From Chara braunii (taxonomy: Eukaryota > Streptophyta > Charophyceae > Charales > Characeae): a stretch of DNA of 32,728 bases. Shown piece after piece: positions 9,171-19,600 of the stretch. The stretch is from positions 681,366-714,093 of the forward strand of contig BFEA01000017.1 of assembly GCA_003427395.1 (NCBI GenBank). Direction: 5' to 3'. A program made the translations under genes and the position numbers. The number at the start of each line of letters is the position of its first letter. Within the stretch, counting starts at the first letter, position 1. The notes under the pieces were generated by a model, which saw only the letters and a list, made by a program, of their open reading frames with translations, made no database searches and was not told where the DNA came from.

Positions 9171-9616
9171 ATTTGACAAACAGCAGAATTCGAAATTTTT
9201 TGAATCAGACCAATAAGGCGCAAAAGAGAAAAGAATAACTTAAAGAGAAAAAGAACCGCACGAAATAGTGATGCCACATCAGCTTCCCTAGCTAAGGACA
9301 AGGGGACCGCAAACCAACAGCTCCACCCGCACGATGTCTTCAACTGCTAGTTGATACGAGAGCAGTCCACTCCCCTCCGATGTCTGGCGATGTCGCAAGC
9401 AACTTGTGTCGTGAAGCAAGGATGCAAAAATATCAATAGTCCCGTCGAAGATAATAATGCAAGAAACTAAAATAGTACTCCGTATCTGAAGACCTGACAC
9501 GCCGACCTGGGCGTGCCGATCTTGTTTACAGTTAGCGTGTATTAGCTCGTCGCCCCCGCTCCCAACGCACACGAAGGGAAGCGCTAGACAAACTCCATGG
9601 CTACCATGTGTAGCTA
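9171..9616. other. No gene seen
   Basis: No element, RNA or convincing frame. The segment ends exactly at an adapter junction, so its right neighbour in the genome is unknown. Confidence 0.5.
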
Positions 9617-9654
9617 CTGTCTCTTATACACATCTAGATGTGTATAAGAGACAG
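9617..9654. other. Tn5 mosaic-end (Nextera mate-pair) junction adapter, assembly artefact
   Basis: CTGTCTCTTATACACATCT at 9617-9635 is followed directly by its reverse complement AGATGTGTATAAGAGACAG at 9636-9654. This is exactly the 38-bp circularisation junction of mate-pair libraries made with Tn5 transposase. An open frame starting inside it begins MCIRDS, a common contaminant peptide. The DNA on the two sides is likely from a chimeric or untrimmed read, so continuity across 9617-9654 is not established. Confidence 0.97.
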
Positions 9655-9773
9655 TCAATTACTTGTCAAATCTGGACAGGACGGCCTTTCAGGCCTTTTT
9701 TACTGTCATTACACGTTCTACTCATGCACACAGAACAGAGAACGCAGAACTAAAAAAGCCAAAACCATTGCTT

Positions 9774-9877
9774 GTCCCTCGGGACATCCGTTAAAATTGG
9801 AACGATGCAGAGAAGGGTACATTAGCAATACGGCGCCTGCGCAAGGATGACACGCGTAAATCGAGAAATGGTCCAAA
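9774..9877 (+). pseudogene. U6 snRNA retropseudogene with A tail
   Basis: Starts GTCCCTCGGGACATCCG and contains AAAATTGGAACGATGCAGAGAAG, ATTAGCA, CCTGCGCAAGGATGACACGC and AAATCGAGAAATGGTCC, i.e. the whole plant-type U6 RNA. It differs from the canonical sequence by ACAGAGA changed to GCAGAGA, an insertion GGTAC before ATTAGCA, and ATAC in place of T after it. The T-run terminator is replaced by 25 A (9875-9899), and no TATA box or upstream element precedes it. These are signs of reverse transcription by LINE machinery. Confidence 0.92.
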
Positions 9878-9997
9878 AAAAAAAAAAAAAAAAAAAAAAC
9901 ATCAACTTGCTCTGCTTGCCTCGGGTTCTATTCATGTACACAAAGCAACCACAACCAAACCAAAAGTATCAGCAATTTCCTAAACCAGCCCTCTGGG

Positions 9998-10158
9998 GCC
10001 AAGTCCCACTAGCAGAGTTGAGCTACCTCAACGCCGGAATCTGGACGTGTTTTTGGAGACATGCAGTTCAAGAAACTCAACACCATTTCCGGACATCTTC
10101 GCAAAAACGTCCAGATTCAGGCGTTGAGGTAGCTCAACGCTTCTAGTGGGACTTGGCC
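9998..10158. mobile_element. 161-bp foldback/MITE with 52-bp inverted repeats
   Basis: The arms begin GGCCAAGTCCCACTAG on both ends and match at 49 of 52 positions. Each contains the small hairpin GTTGAGCTACCTCAAC and ends at GAATCTGGACGT. The element is flanked by a direct repeat CTCTGG (9992-9997 and 10159-10164), taken as a 6-bp target duplication. The arms resemble the TIRs of the 599-1429 element. There is no coding capacity. Confidence 0.85.
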
Positions 10159-10295
10159 CTCTGGTTCTACTCTTGAACACACAGCTACTAGAACCAAACG
10201 CCCCACATACCTCCATCTCGCCCCACCAGATCCTTCCAGACCAATCCCGACGTTTCCCAATCATCACGGATCCAAAGGGGAAAGAAAACTTTCTT

Positions 10296-10423
10296 GAATC
10301 TGAGCAGCAAAAAAAAGAAGAAAAAAAAAAAAAACAAAAAAAAAAGAATCTGAGCAGCCAGCAGTTCTACCAACCAGTCAGCAGTTCTACTTACGTACAC
10401 AAAGCCAACCAGTCAGCAGTTCT
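10296..10423. repeat. A-rich tract between direct repeats
   Basis: GAATCTGAGCAGC occurs at 10296-10308 and 10346-10358 on either side of an A-rich stretch. CCAACCAGTCAGCAGTTCT occurs at 10370-10388 and 10405-10423. The first pair could be a target duplication around a bare tail. Confidence 0.6.
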
Positions 10424-10535
10424 CTAATAACTCGACCAGACATCCACCATTCCGTCGATCTGTAAGCAGCAAAATTACAGAAGCAGCCCAGCAAATGGTG
10501 ATTCCCTGCATTCCAGTCCTGCCCGTGTTGTTCAA

Positions 10536-10559
10536 AAAAAAAAAAAAAAAAAAAAAAAA
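10536..10559. repeat. A homopolymer in an otherwise featureless stretch
   Basis: About 24 A follow TTGTTC. The stretch from 10424 to 10736 holds no recognisable gene. Confidence 0.5.
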
Positions 10560-10736
10560 GGCCCGCCCATCCGTTCGACAGCAAACAATGGAGAACTGTT
10601 TCGGCCAGGCCAGAGGCCTTGCCAGGCTGATGTAAACAGCAGCCATCACAGGAAAAAAAGGGGGGAAATCTGAGCTCGGAGACAGTAAAGAGTCCCAGAA
10701 AATGTACTCACCGGCTGAGGTTTAGATTTTCCTTTT

Positions 10737-10845
10737 TTGGGGGGCTCCGCCTACGGTGCGATAGCCCTAAATATTTTTGGGGCTCCGTTCCCAAAATGGA
10801 AAAAAAAAAAAAAAAAAAAAAATTGGGGCTCCGCCTACGGCGATC
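10737..10845. repeat. Repeated GGGGCTCCGCCTACGG motif around an A tract
   Basis: GGGGCTCCGCCTACGG occurs near 10741 and again near 10825, and a shorter GGGGCTCCG near 10781. A run of 21-22 A lies at 10800-10821. Origin unknown. Confidence 0.55.
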
Positions 10846-10874
10846 CCTTTAGTGCCTATTATGAAACAGCACCT

Positions 10875-10953
10875 GTCCTTCGGGACATCGATTAAAATTG
10901 GAACGATACAGAGAAGAGTAAATTAGCAAATGGCCCCTGCACAAGGATGACAC
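10875..10953 (+). pseudogene. U6 snRNA retro-copy, 3'-truncated
   Basis: Matches U6 from GTCCTTCGGGACATCG through AAAATTGGAACGATACAGAGAAG to CAAGGATGACAC, then diverges. It has the insertion AGTAA before ATTAGCA and AA after it, at the same positions as the insertions in the copy at 9774. The ACAGAGA box is intact, the 3' part is missing, and there is no A tail. Confidence 0.88.
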
Positions 10954-11412
10954 AAATGCTTCTTGGTGTTCTGCTCACGAATGGGGTAAGCACATTACAT
11001 TTTTGTTCTATGTGAAACGTGATCTTTCTTGAACAAGTATTTAGGCTGCCTTCAGCTTTTTCCTAGGGTTAAGTTGGATCTTTATGCTGAGTAGGCATAT
11101 GCTGGAGGACAAACTGTGGGCATGCGTTTTGAAGGTTGGAAGTTTTTCCACTGGCTACGGGAGGAAAATAATTTTTTTTCTAGCTTCGAATTTTGGCACT
11201 CTCTTCTTTTGGTAGGTGCCTTGCTTCCGCCTAGTTTGAGGACTAGCCTGAAAAAATTCAATCATTTTCCGATAAAGCTTGTTGATTAGTGTGAAGATGT
11301 GTACACTGGTTGAGGAACAGCAGCGAATCGGACATTAGTTTTTGAGGGTCTAAGGGTTGGTAACCTTCTTGTGATAGGGCAGTGAAATAGAATTCAGTCC
11401 GTTACTATTTGA
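10954..11412. other. No gene seen
   Basis: Unrecognised sequence between the second U6 copy and the truncated LINE-B. An in-frame stop at 11410-11412 closes the following LINE frame on its 5' side. Confidence 0.5.
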
Positions 11413-12750
11413 TTTCCTGTGGCGCTTCACCGGCCCCAAGAAGCCCTGGAAGAGATTGTGGATAAAATCCCGCTAGATTGGTGGAGGATCCTGCGCAAAG
11501 GCCCTTCCCTGCAACAATCAGATTGGGTTGCTTTTAGGGATCTACAAGGAAGGGTGGGGAAAGTGGTATACTGTAATCCCGATGGAACAGTGGCGGTGCG
11601 TCTCTTTCAAATAGGAAGGGGTCATGTCATGGAAAAGACCATCCCAACGAGGATATGCCAGAAGGAGGAAATATTCAGAATCAGAGTACTGCGAGAGGGA
11701 GAGCAATGGATAGCTTTCCTCCCCTCCACACCACTCCACCATTTGGCCCTGAACCTGGAGGAATGGAAATGGATGACCCGGATAGGGAAGGGAAGGAGTC
11801 ACACCAAATTATTGCACAGCCTAACAGTCAAATCCACCTATAGACTCTTGAGGCCACGGATCAATCTCCGAGACCAAGTAGAGGACCGGTGGAGAAATCA
11901 CCTGAATATCAGCAAAGCGGCGCTAAGGCCGATTAAATGGTTTAGCATGGCAAAGACGAAACCAGCCAAGTTCGCCTCGCTTCAATGGCAGATTGAGCAT
12001 CGCTGCCCACCAACCAACAACTGGCCAATAGACATATGGTCCCTGGAACAAAAAGGGCTAGCTCTGCCCTGGTGCAAGTTGTGCACAAACACGTTCCCAT
12101 CCAGAAAACGTCCAGAGACAATTAAACACATATTTTTACAATGCCCGGGCACACTCTGGTTGTGGAGATGGTGGGACAGAATCTGGGACCAACTAGAAAC
12201 AACAACCACGTGGCCCTGGGACTGGCCGGACCTGCTGTGCGAAGCATGGCCCAGGAATCAAACTGATCCCCCCGATGAATTTACCAACAATCTGTTCAAA
12301 CTGGGAAGAAGGGCGGTGCTCTGGGCACTGTGGAGAAGACGATGCATATACGAGATGGAAGGAGCGAGATTAGAAGGGTCTGAATTTACAGATAGCGTAC
12401 AACAGCAGATTCAAATTGAAATAACGGCAAATTGGGAGGACGTCAGAGCATGCATTCGCTCCCTTGACAAGAAAAAAAACATCGAACAAAGAATCCAAGA
12501 ATTCTCCTCAAGCTGGCGGGGGGGGATCACCGGTGGGAAGATAAGGAAGAGGGAGTGGAAAGGGGCACAACAGGAAGTCGAGGAGGGCCAAGAGAGGATG
12601 AAAAAAGTAAGGGACTATCGACCGGTATTCCATAACTGGACTGACATTAATGCAGCGATACCACTGAAGTCCCCAGAGAACTTTCCCGATTTCTTCCCCC
12701 CCACATCAAATTGCGTAGTTGGAATGCAGTGGTATGGAATGGATGGATGA
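11413..12750 (+). pseudogene. C-terminal fragment of LINE-B ORF2 (zf-RVT region), frame open
   Basis: An open frame of about 445 residues with no true start: the first codon compared is GTG and the frame opens at a truncation point. It contains KIPLDWWRILRKG, LTVKSTYRLLRP, SLQWQIEHRCPPTNNW and a zinc-binding motif WCKLC..(15)..HIFLQC (CX2C..HX4C), then GRRAVLWALWRRRC. The end is Trp-, Glu- and Lys-rich. Function in the intact LINE: the C-terminal part of ORF2 after the reverse transcriptase, thought to help RNA or DNA binding. It cannot act alone here, but the lack of stops suggests a fairly recent insertion. Confidence 0.85.
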
Positions 12751-12971
12751 CTCATGGAATATGATGGATGGTAAGCCAGGTGGCAGTCTTGCTGCTACAC
12801 AGGGGAGTCACGAGGCTAGGTAGGCAGATTTGTCAGGCGCCCAACAGCAGGGTGAAGAGGCCTCTTAGTTAAGGTTTCCCTCAAACTCATTCTTGGCTTG
12901 CTCAGTCAATCCCCTGGTTTCAGGGTAATCAATGCTGGCAGGCAGTCACTGAAAAAATCATGTTCAGGGAC

Positions 12972-13080
12972 GCTGGACCCGGGTCCAGCTCCCCACCAAT
13001 AGACGGAGCCTCCTGGGTATGGTAGGGGTGTCTGCTCTTACCAGCACCCCTAGCAAATCCTTGGGTGGTTTAAAAAAAAA
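12972..13080 (+). other. LINE-B 3' module, copy A
   Basis: Hairpin 1 is the palindrome GCTGGACCCGGGTCCAGC (12972-12989). The box CTCCCCACCAATAGACGGAG follows. Hairpin 2 pairs TAGGGGTG (13023-13030) with CACCCCTA (13045-13052) over a 14-nt loop TCTGCTCTTACCAG. An A-rich tail begins 20 bp later. The position at the end of the LINE suggests the RT recognition structure. Confidence 0.8.
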
Positions 13081-13094
13081 AAAGAAAAAAAAAG

Positions 13095-13740
13095 TTTATC
13101 CTCGGTAGGCGCCCTGGGATGAACCGCTATGTTGCCACGTACAGAAGGCCAGTGAACTTCCGTACTGTTCACCTAGGTTGAATGCAAGCCTGCACGCTTC
13201 AGGCAGTGAGATAGAGTTTGGTTGAAAGTTTAATGTTATACACCGAACGAGGAAAGTAGTGTGTTGATAGCGGAGTGGACTGAAAGTAATGATATGCTTT
13301 TATTCAATCCAGCGACTGAGGAAACTATTGATTTACTGCACTAGCCGTCTCCTCGTAGTACGTAGTGAAACTGATGCACAGGAAAAAAACTTGGTCAGCA
13401 ATGGGTGGAGCCTTAGCAGAATAGCAGACCTATTTTCTTTGTGAGAAGATCGTTCGTAGGGTTTGCTCAAACGCGGTGGTTGAAGTGGAAGTTAAGGGAC
13501 GCTGGACCCGCTTTCCAGCACGAGCCAAAGCTAGGTAATGGCCCCAGTATCTCCGGGTAGAATTGTGAGGACCCCAGCCTCTTCAATATTTTAGAATGAA
13601 GTGATGAATTCTTTAAAAAAAAAAAAAAAAAAAAAAACTGAGCGTCCAGTGTGCCAATAATCTGTGTTACATGGAAAAAAAAAAAAAAAAAAAATAGGGC
13701 CCAGCAACATTGAAAACATGTAAAAAGAAAAAAACATGTA
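13095..13740. other. No gene; possible retroposed tail with short LINE-B hairpin
   Basis: Nothing coding is seen. GCTGGACCCGCTTTCCAGC at 13501-13519 is the same hairpin 1 as in the LINE-B 3' modules, and a run of A follows at about 13614-13637, so 13490-13637 may be a diverged 3' end of a related element. A second A tract lies at about 13675-13694. Confidence 0.5.
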
Positions 13741-13870
13741 TCCAGCGGACTAGCTCACTTGGTAAGGCACTCAAGTGGCATTCAAGAGGTCTTGGGTTCA
13801 ATCCCCATTGGCCTCATGTACCTTCCTGGGCATGCTTGGCGCCCGCCACCTAGAGATAGCCGGTTGGTCC
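13741..13870 (+). mobile_element. tRNA-derived SINE with A and B boxes
   Basis: The A box TAGCTCACTTGG (13751-13762) and B box GGTTCAATCCC (13795-13805) have tRNA-like form and spacing, the pol III internal promoter. The body after the B box (ATGTACCTTCCTGGGCA, CGCCCGCCACCTA) is shared with the copy at 1906-2005, which shows a dispersed family rather than a tRNA gene. There is no proper acceptor stem or anticodon arm. The 3' limit is uncertain. Confidence 0.78.
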
Positions 13871-14343
13871 CCCCAATTGGCATTAAAAAGCAGTCTTTGA
13901 TGTTCATAAGGGGGGGGGTACTCAGGGAGGCATAGGGGCTGGCCACTGCTCGGTCCCGCTACTACCGGCTGTCCCTTGGCCGGTGCCCCCCAATGGGGGA
14001 TCCCTGAAGCCTATCAAGCCACCCTGATAGCCTGAAAAGGCCACCGTTATCAGATTAGACACAAGATTGAATTTACCTGGGCTGCTTAGTCCGATGATAA
14101 TACCTCAAGGCCATCGCCCTTTTTATAAAAAAAAAAACAAAAAAACATGGCGCTCTTCATTTTCACTGTGGCCAGAATTGTGGCCTTAGTATGTGTTGCA
14201 CCATTTTTTTCAGGAAAAGATACGCTAGACCGTAAGACGTAGTTCCCATCTGTGGATACCTGAATCGACAGCTCATTGCCAGCGAAGCAGGATAATTGAT
14301 TTTTCAGTCGTTTCACTCGTCGACGGTATTCACAGTTATATGC
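13871..14343. other. No gene seen; possibly the LINE-B 5' UTR in its last part
   Basis: A G8-9 tract near 13911, small hairpins such as CCCCCaatGGGGG near 13988-14000, and an A-rich stretch near 14128-14146. The part from about 14080 could be 5' UTR of the following LINE. Confidence 0.4.
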
Positions 14344-15492
14344 ATGTTTGATTTCGACAAGCGAATCATGGATTCATGGCGGAGTATTCCCTTTGGGCGC
14401 TCGGAAGTCCAGATCTTCCTGTGGTCTCCCTCGAAACAACAGAAACCGGAGGAGAGGCGAGAGCAGCTCATGACAGACTACTATTGGGTGGAATTCCGTC
14501 ATGTGCCCACAAAAATCGAAGGAGCCTTCGTGCAGGAATTGGCCCAAAAATATGAGATTGTCCACTTTATCGACCCTCTTCCCCCTCACGTGGCCCAGAG
14601 GGATGACTACCTCATGGCAACTCTGGACATCCCCAATGGCCATGTCTTTACCATTGATGATGTCATTCTCTTTCGGGTGAGAGGGAGGGATTTCAGAATT
14701 CACACGGCACACAAAACACGACCCTGGTGCTTCAAGTGCCAGGCTTATGGGCACCTCCCCTTGGACTCAGATTGCCCCCACCACCCGGCCAAAAGAATCC
14801 GATCCACGGATCGCCTGTTACGCGACTCTTTTAAGAGCACATGGTGGAGGACAGTAGATGCAGGGCACGAAGGATGGGTTTATGTGGATGAACCCCAGGA
14901 AGAGGGAGGGGTAAGGGGATGGGAATGGGAAAAAGGGAAAGCAACGGACTGGAACACAAAACTACCCGACCACTGGACCCCTCCTAAATCAGTAGAGGCA
15001 CACATGGGCAAGACCTCCACCCTCCCCCCCCCCAACTCCCCTCACCAGAAAGAAGACACTGCATCAGATAACCAGCATGCTATGGTAGAGACACTGGAAA
15101 CTAAGCTACGGACACAACCTAGGAAAGAACCTAAGCCCCAAGACTTTATTACCCCAGAAGACACCCGGGAACTGTGGCAAACCCCAACACTGAAGAATAA
15201 GGCCTCCTCCTCCAAACAAGGTGAACCACTGCCCACTGGCACGAGTAACCGGTTCCTGGCCCTGACAACCGAAATGGAATCAGGGAACAAACAGATAACA
15301 ACACAACGCCCCCTGGTAAAGGAAATGGGGCTTCAAGAACCGAAAAGGGAGGGGAGGGGGAAGGAGCAACGCTCTAGTATGAGAGGAGATCATCTCGAGG
15401 GGCCCATCAAGCGACCAGACAACACTCTCTGGGGGGGGAGGCGGCAAGGAAATCCACCCAAGAGCAACCCAAAAGAAAAGAAATCCCCATGA
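14344..15492 (+). CDS. LINE-B ORF1 protein with CCHC zinc knuckle
   Basis: About 382 residues from the first ATG in the frame (14344; the frame is open further upstream from a non-ATG codon, and another ATG at 14368 is possible). The N-terminal part (WVEFRHVPTK, DDYLMATLDIP, DDVILFRVRGRDF) resembles the RNA-binding domain of plant LINE ORF1. C129, C132, H137 and C144 form a C-X2-C-X4-H-X6-C knuckle (CFKCQAYGH). After it comes a long polar tail rich in Pro, Lys, Glu and Gln. It would coat LINE RNA and act as a chaperone. The frame has no stops even though the partner ORF2 is dead, so the protein could still be made if transcribed. Confidence 0.78.
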   Translation: MFDFDKRIMDSWRSIPFGRSEVQIFLWSPSKQQKPEERREQLMTDYYWVEFRHVPTKIEGAFVQELAQKYEIVHFIDPLPPHVAQRDDYLMATLDIPNGHVFTIDDVILFRVRGRDFRIHTAHKTRPWCFKCQAYGHLPLDSDCPHHPAKRIRSTDRLLRDSFKSTWWRTVDAGHEGWVYVDEPQEEGGVRGWEWEKGKATDWNTKLPDHWTPPKSVEAHMGKTSTLPPPNSPHQKEDTASDNQHAMVETLETKLRTQPRKEPKPQDFITPEDTRELWQTPTLKNKASSSKQGEPLPTGTSNRFLALTTEMESGNKQITTQRPLVKEMGLQEPKREGRGKEQRSSMRGDHLEGPIKRPDNTLWGGRRQGNPPKSNPKEKKSP

Positions 15493-15569
15493 GACTGGAC
15501 CCCTTCTGTCAAGCCTTTGGACCCCAGCCCATGGATTGAGAACCGCTGATTTCCCCCCCGGACGAGGAA

Positions 15570-16551
15570 ATGATGGATAGCACCCCCGAAGCCTGGGGGT
15601 CGCAAGCGGGTAAAGATGTTGAAATCAGGCTAAGGAATCTGGCAGAATGGCTAATAGGCCAGCTCCAGGTTCTATATGTAGGCCAAACGGAGGAATATTG
15701 GGATGAAACTTATGTACAACTTTTCTCCCTATTGGATGAGAGCCCTAGTCTGAAACAGACCCTCGAACAGGGCCTAGCCCCGGAAATGGACTGACCTGAC
15801 AACAAGCGCTAAACAAAATCTGGAATATCGTACACAAAAAAATTCAACCCCCCACTACAGAAACATCTCAACCCCCCACCTTAGAAACATACAACATGCC
15901 CGAGGAGGCAGACAAACCCCTCCCCCCCCCTGACCGACCACCCCCGACAGGCCAAAACAAGTCACACAGTGCACCCGCCCTGAACAAGGACAGAAGATAG
16001 CAGTAGAAGCGGCAGGGACAAATCCTTCGAAACAAACCAAAATGCGCCATCTGATCGAAAAAGGGTTATATCACAAGAGCCTGTCGATGGGAGACAAAGT
16101 TCTAGTACTACCAATCAGGAGAAATACCGGGTAATGGGAACTGGGCATGTCACCCGCAGAGTCCGAGGATCCATACACCCCCGCTTACGGAGGAATGACA
16201 CTACATGTGTGGCACATGCAAATGGAAGACATACTAAAAACACGGGAAGTCACCGAGTTTATTGTCGGTCACTATGAACCAGGATCAATGACCATCATTC
16301 GCGTATCAACAGAGGGACTAAGGATGACCTACAAATATCTTTACGTAAGATTCGAAGAAAATAAAGAAGCAGGGCTACAATGGCACACACACAACATGTT
16401 CCTAGACACCGAACAACTAAAGTTTAAGCCAAGCAGTATCTGGTCGACTGATGAACTACTTACATGTATCTGCACGATATTAAAAAAAAACATTCTCAAC
16501 AGGGGGGTTCATTGGGATGCACAAGAATGGTTTTCTCTACTCGACAAGTAG
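15570..16551 (+). pseudogene. Two short frames between LINE-B ORF1 and ORF2
   Basis: Open frames at 15570-15794 (74 residues) and 16147-16551 (134 residues) lie where a longer ORF1 or a third ORF could once have been. Both end in similar motifs: YWDETYVQLFSLLDE in the first and HWDAQEWFSLLDK in the second, each preceded by a helix-like LxxxIxxxL segment. This may be an old domain duplication. The A-rich, CCCC-rich stretch between them contains frame breaks. I recognise no family. Confidence 0.4.
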
Positions 16552-16652
16552 AAAAAAGACTAGGAGTACACAAACATAATCTCGAAAAAGATTGAGTTGG
16601 TTGACGTGGTGTATGGGAAAAATAAAAAATGGAATTGCATTCTTCAGCAAGT

Positions 16653-19600
16653 TGATCTAGACATTAGATCGACCAATGTGAATGGCCTAGCATCCCGCAA
16701 CACAGAGAAAATTAAAGCATTATGGGACTTGATGAGGGGGTTGGGGGCAGATCATGGCCAGACGTAGTATGCGTACAAGAAACCCACCTTATGGACACTC
16801 CAGAACACCATAGGGCACACAAGCAAGCCTGGCCCTTCCAGAGCTACCAAGCATTTGCCCCCTGTCCAGGGAGCTCGGGAGTAGCCATCTGGATCCCGAC
16901 CGAGTCACGATGCGAAGTCCTCTGCTGGGAGAAGGATGAGGAGGAGGGACGATGGGTTTAAATACTGGGCAAACTGGAACTAGAAGTCATATGCATAGTA
17001 TCCTTATATGCCCTGAACACGTCCCGCGAAAGACGCGTTTTTTTTGACAAATTGCAACAATCCCCACCCCAGACATCCCCCCTGATACTAGCAGGGGATT
17101 TCAATGCCGCACCCGACAGATGGCTAGACCGATGGAAAATCCCCCACACTTCTGCTCACAGCGCAGAGGAGGATGAACGTATGTTGAAAGACTTGTGTGC
17201 CCCCTTATCGCTCTTTGACACATTCAGGCGTAGCCACCCCAAAGACATAACTTTAACATGCATTCAAAACAAAGACCCTGCCAGATTGTCCAAATCTCGA
17301 ATTGACTTAATCCTGGCGTTGGAGGAGTTAGGAGGAGTGCTCTCGATGACGACAATACTCCCGACCAACCCATTTCCTGAGTTAGACCACAGGATGTGTA
17401 TGACGGTGTGGACATTTCGTAAACCGTCGGACCAAGAGGCCAGCTACTACAAACTAAACACCTCCCTACTAACAATTAAATCTTTTCGACAATATTTCCA
17501 AAAAGTTTGGGACTTCTCGAAAGACCAACGCCCCCAACAAGAATCACAGACTGCCTGATTTAACAATGACATATTCTTTATGGCCACAAAGTGTAACGAG
17601 TACTCCAAACATCTAGCCGCCCAGAGACACCACCAAGAAGTCACGATTATGCAGAATTTAGTAAGCGCAGAACAAGAGCAAAATTCGTTATTTTCGCAAG
17701 GGCAGGAGCAGAGGATCACTGACCTACAATCTCGCACACAAGAATTAGAGGATCAACTCTTCAAACATGTACAATACAGATGACAAGGCGCCCAAACAAG
17801 GGTAAGGTTATTCAGATTCTCCACTGAAGGGGTAATGATCTCTCACTTCTTCGGCTTGGTTGAAGCACACTACCAACGAACCACGATCGAGGCTCTATAC
17901 AAGCCCGATGCCAGGGACTCAGACCCGACCCGGTCCGTGTCCACAACCCGCTGTAAGAAGATAACTTACGATTTCTACAAGAATCTTTTCTCTTCACACT
18001 TAGATAAGTCAGATCCTCTGCACCATATCCATCTAATCCAGGAATTCTTGGAACCACTTAATAAGACTCTGACGATCGAACAACGAGAATCCTTAGAAGC
18101 CCCGCTCTCCAAGAACGAGATATGGTCCGCCCTTCTATAAATGAAGGAGGAAAAGGCCCCCGGGATAGATGACTTCCCTAAATAATTTTGGGAAATCACT
18201 TGGGACTTTATGAGCCAAGACATCACGAACTTTTATAGTGAAGTGTGGCTCATAGGGAAGATGGGAGAAAGGGTGGGACAAGGGATATTAACCCTCCTAT
18301 ATATAAAAAGGGGATAAAACGAACATTGGGAATTATAGACCCATAACACTATTTACAGTTGTTTATAAAATGTTGTCCAAGGCCTTGGCAAACCGAATGA
18401 TTCCAGTAATGGAGGACATTATTCATCCTGATCAAACCAGCTTCATGAAAAACAGGAACATACAAGAGAATATCTTGTTGATACATGAGATCCTTCAACT
18501 CTCGTCAGAATGCGGCTCTAATATTCATCGACTTCGAAAAATCTTATGACCATGTGGATTGACTGTTTTTAGATAAGTGTCTCGAAAAGATTAACTTTGG
18601 GCCGATTTCAAACGATAGATACAAATCCTACACCAAAACGCCACCCCATGCGTCCAAGTTAATGGAAGTCTTGCACCGCCTCTACGCCTGGAATGATCGG
18701 TCAAACAAGGGGATCCTATTGCCCCCTTCTTGTTCCTTGTCATTATGGAAGTACCGGCCGCCAACCTTTGGGCAAACAAGAATATCACCAAAATATGAGT
18801 TACACGCATCCCGGAGGAAGCAGTCCCGGTGTGTTCCCTCTTCGCGGATGACCTCACAATTATCATAGAGGTCACACACTATAACATGGGGGAAATTCAA
18901 CGCATGATGGAGAAATTTACCAAGGTTTCAGACATGTCCGTCAACTGGGGACTTAAAACACACGGTTGGTGGATTCACTACTAAGGAGGATGTCCCCCAG
19001 AGGGCCCATGTATAGCCTGGATGTCATTAGACACACCAATAAGGGTCCTGGGGGTATCCATGACCACAGAAGGGAGACCACTTATTAATGATGAATGGAT
19101 CAGCACCCCGGCGCAACACAAACTAAACAATTGGACAAACAAACGTACATCCCTTTTCGATCGTGCCTTAGTTCTCAATAACGTAGTCTTTGCATCGTTA
19201 TGGTATAAGTCCCTACTATGGCCATTAAGCAAAGTAGCTTTGAGGGCTCTAAGGCAAAAGGCTGCAACCTTTCTATAGAAGGGGGACAGTGAGCAAACCA
19301 ATGTAATCAGCAGAGTGGTCTGGGACTCCGTTATGCAACCAAAGGCAGGCGGAGGTTTAGGGATACTTGACCCAGCCATGTAGGTACAAGCGCTACAAGT
19401 CAAATAGATTAAGAAACTCATCTTTGCCCCCCAGAGCCTATGGTGTGCCTTGGCCCTGGAACATCTGGCACGATTAGCCCCAACAGCTCCCCATGCGATC
19501 AATCCACTCACTTGGTTAGAAGACCGCTTTTGGATGATCCCACGCAAACTCCCGGATGGAAGGGAAGGGTCAAAAGAAGGAGGGGCTCAGTCGTTGGATA

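Larger units (their letters stand above)
11413..13094 (+). mobile_element. LINE-B copy 1, 5'-truncated
   Basis: Only the C-terminal part of ORF2 (11413-12750), the 3' UTR with two hairpins (12972-13052) and an A-rich tail (about 13072-13093) are present. This 5' truncation is typical of incomplete target-primed reverse transcription. Homology to the longer copy at 14344-21857 begins near 11419, at the position equal to 19840. Confidence 0.85.

Noticed and set aside
9638-9850. A 70-codon open frame across the U6 copy
   Set aside because: It starts inside the Tn5 adapter (MCIRDS) and reads through U6 RNA sequence, so it is an artefact.
13741-13820. A functional tRNA gene
   Set aside because: A and B boxes are present, but no acceptor stem or anticodon arm can be formed, and a second dispersed copy shares the non-tRNA body.
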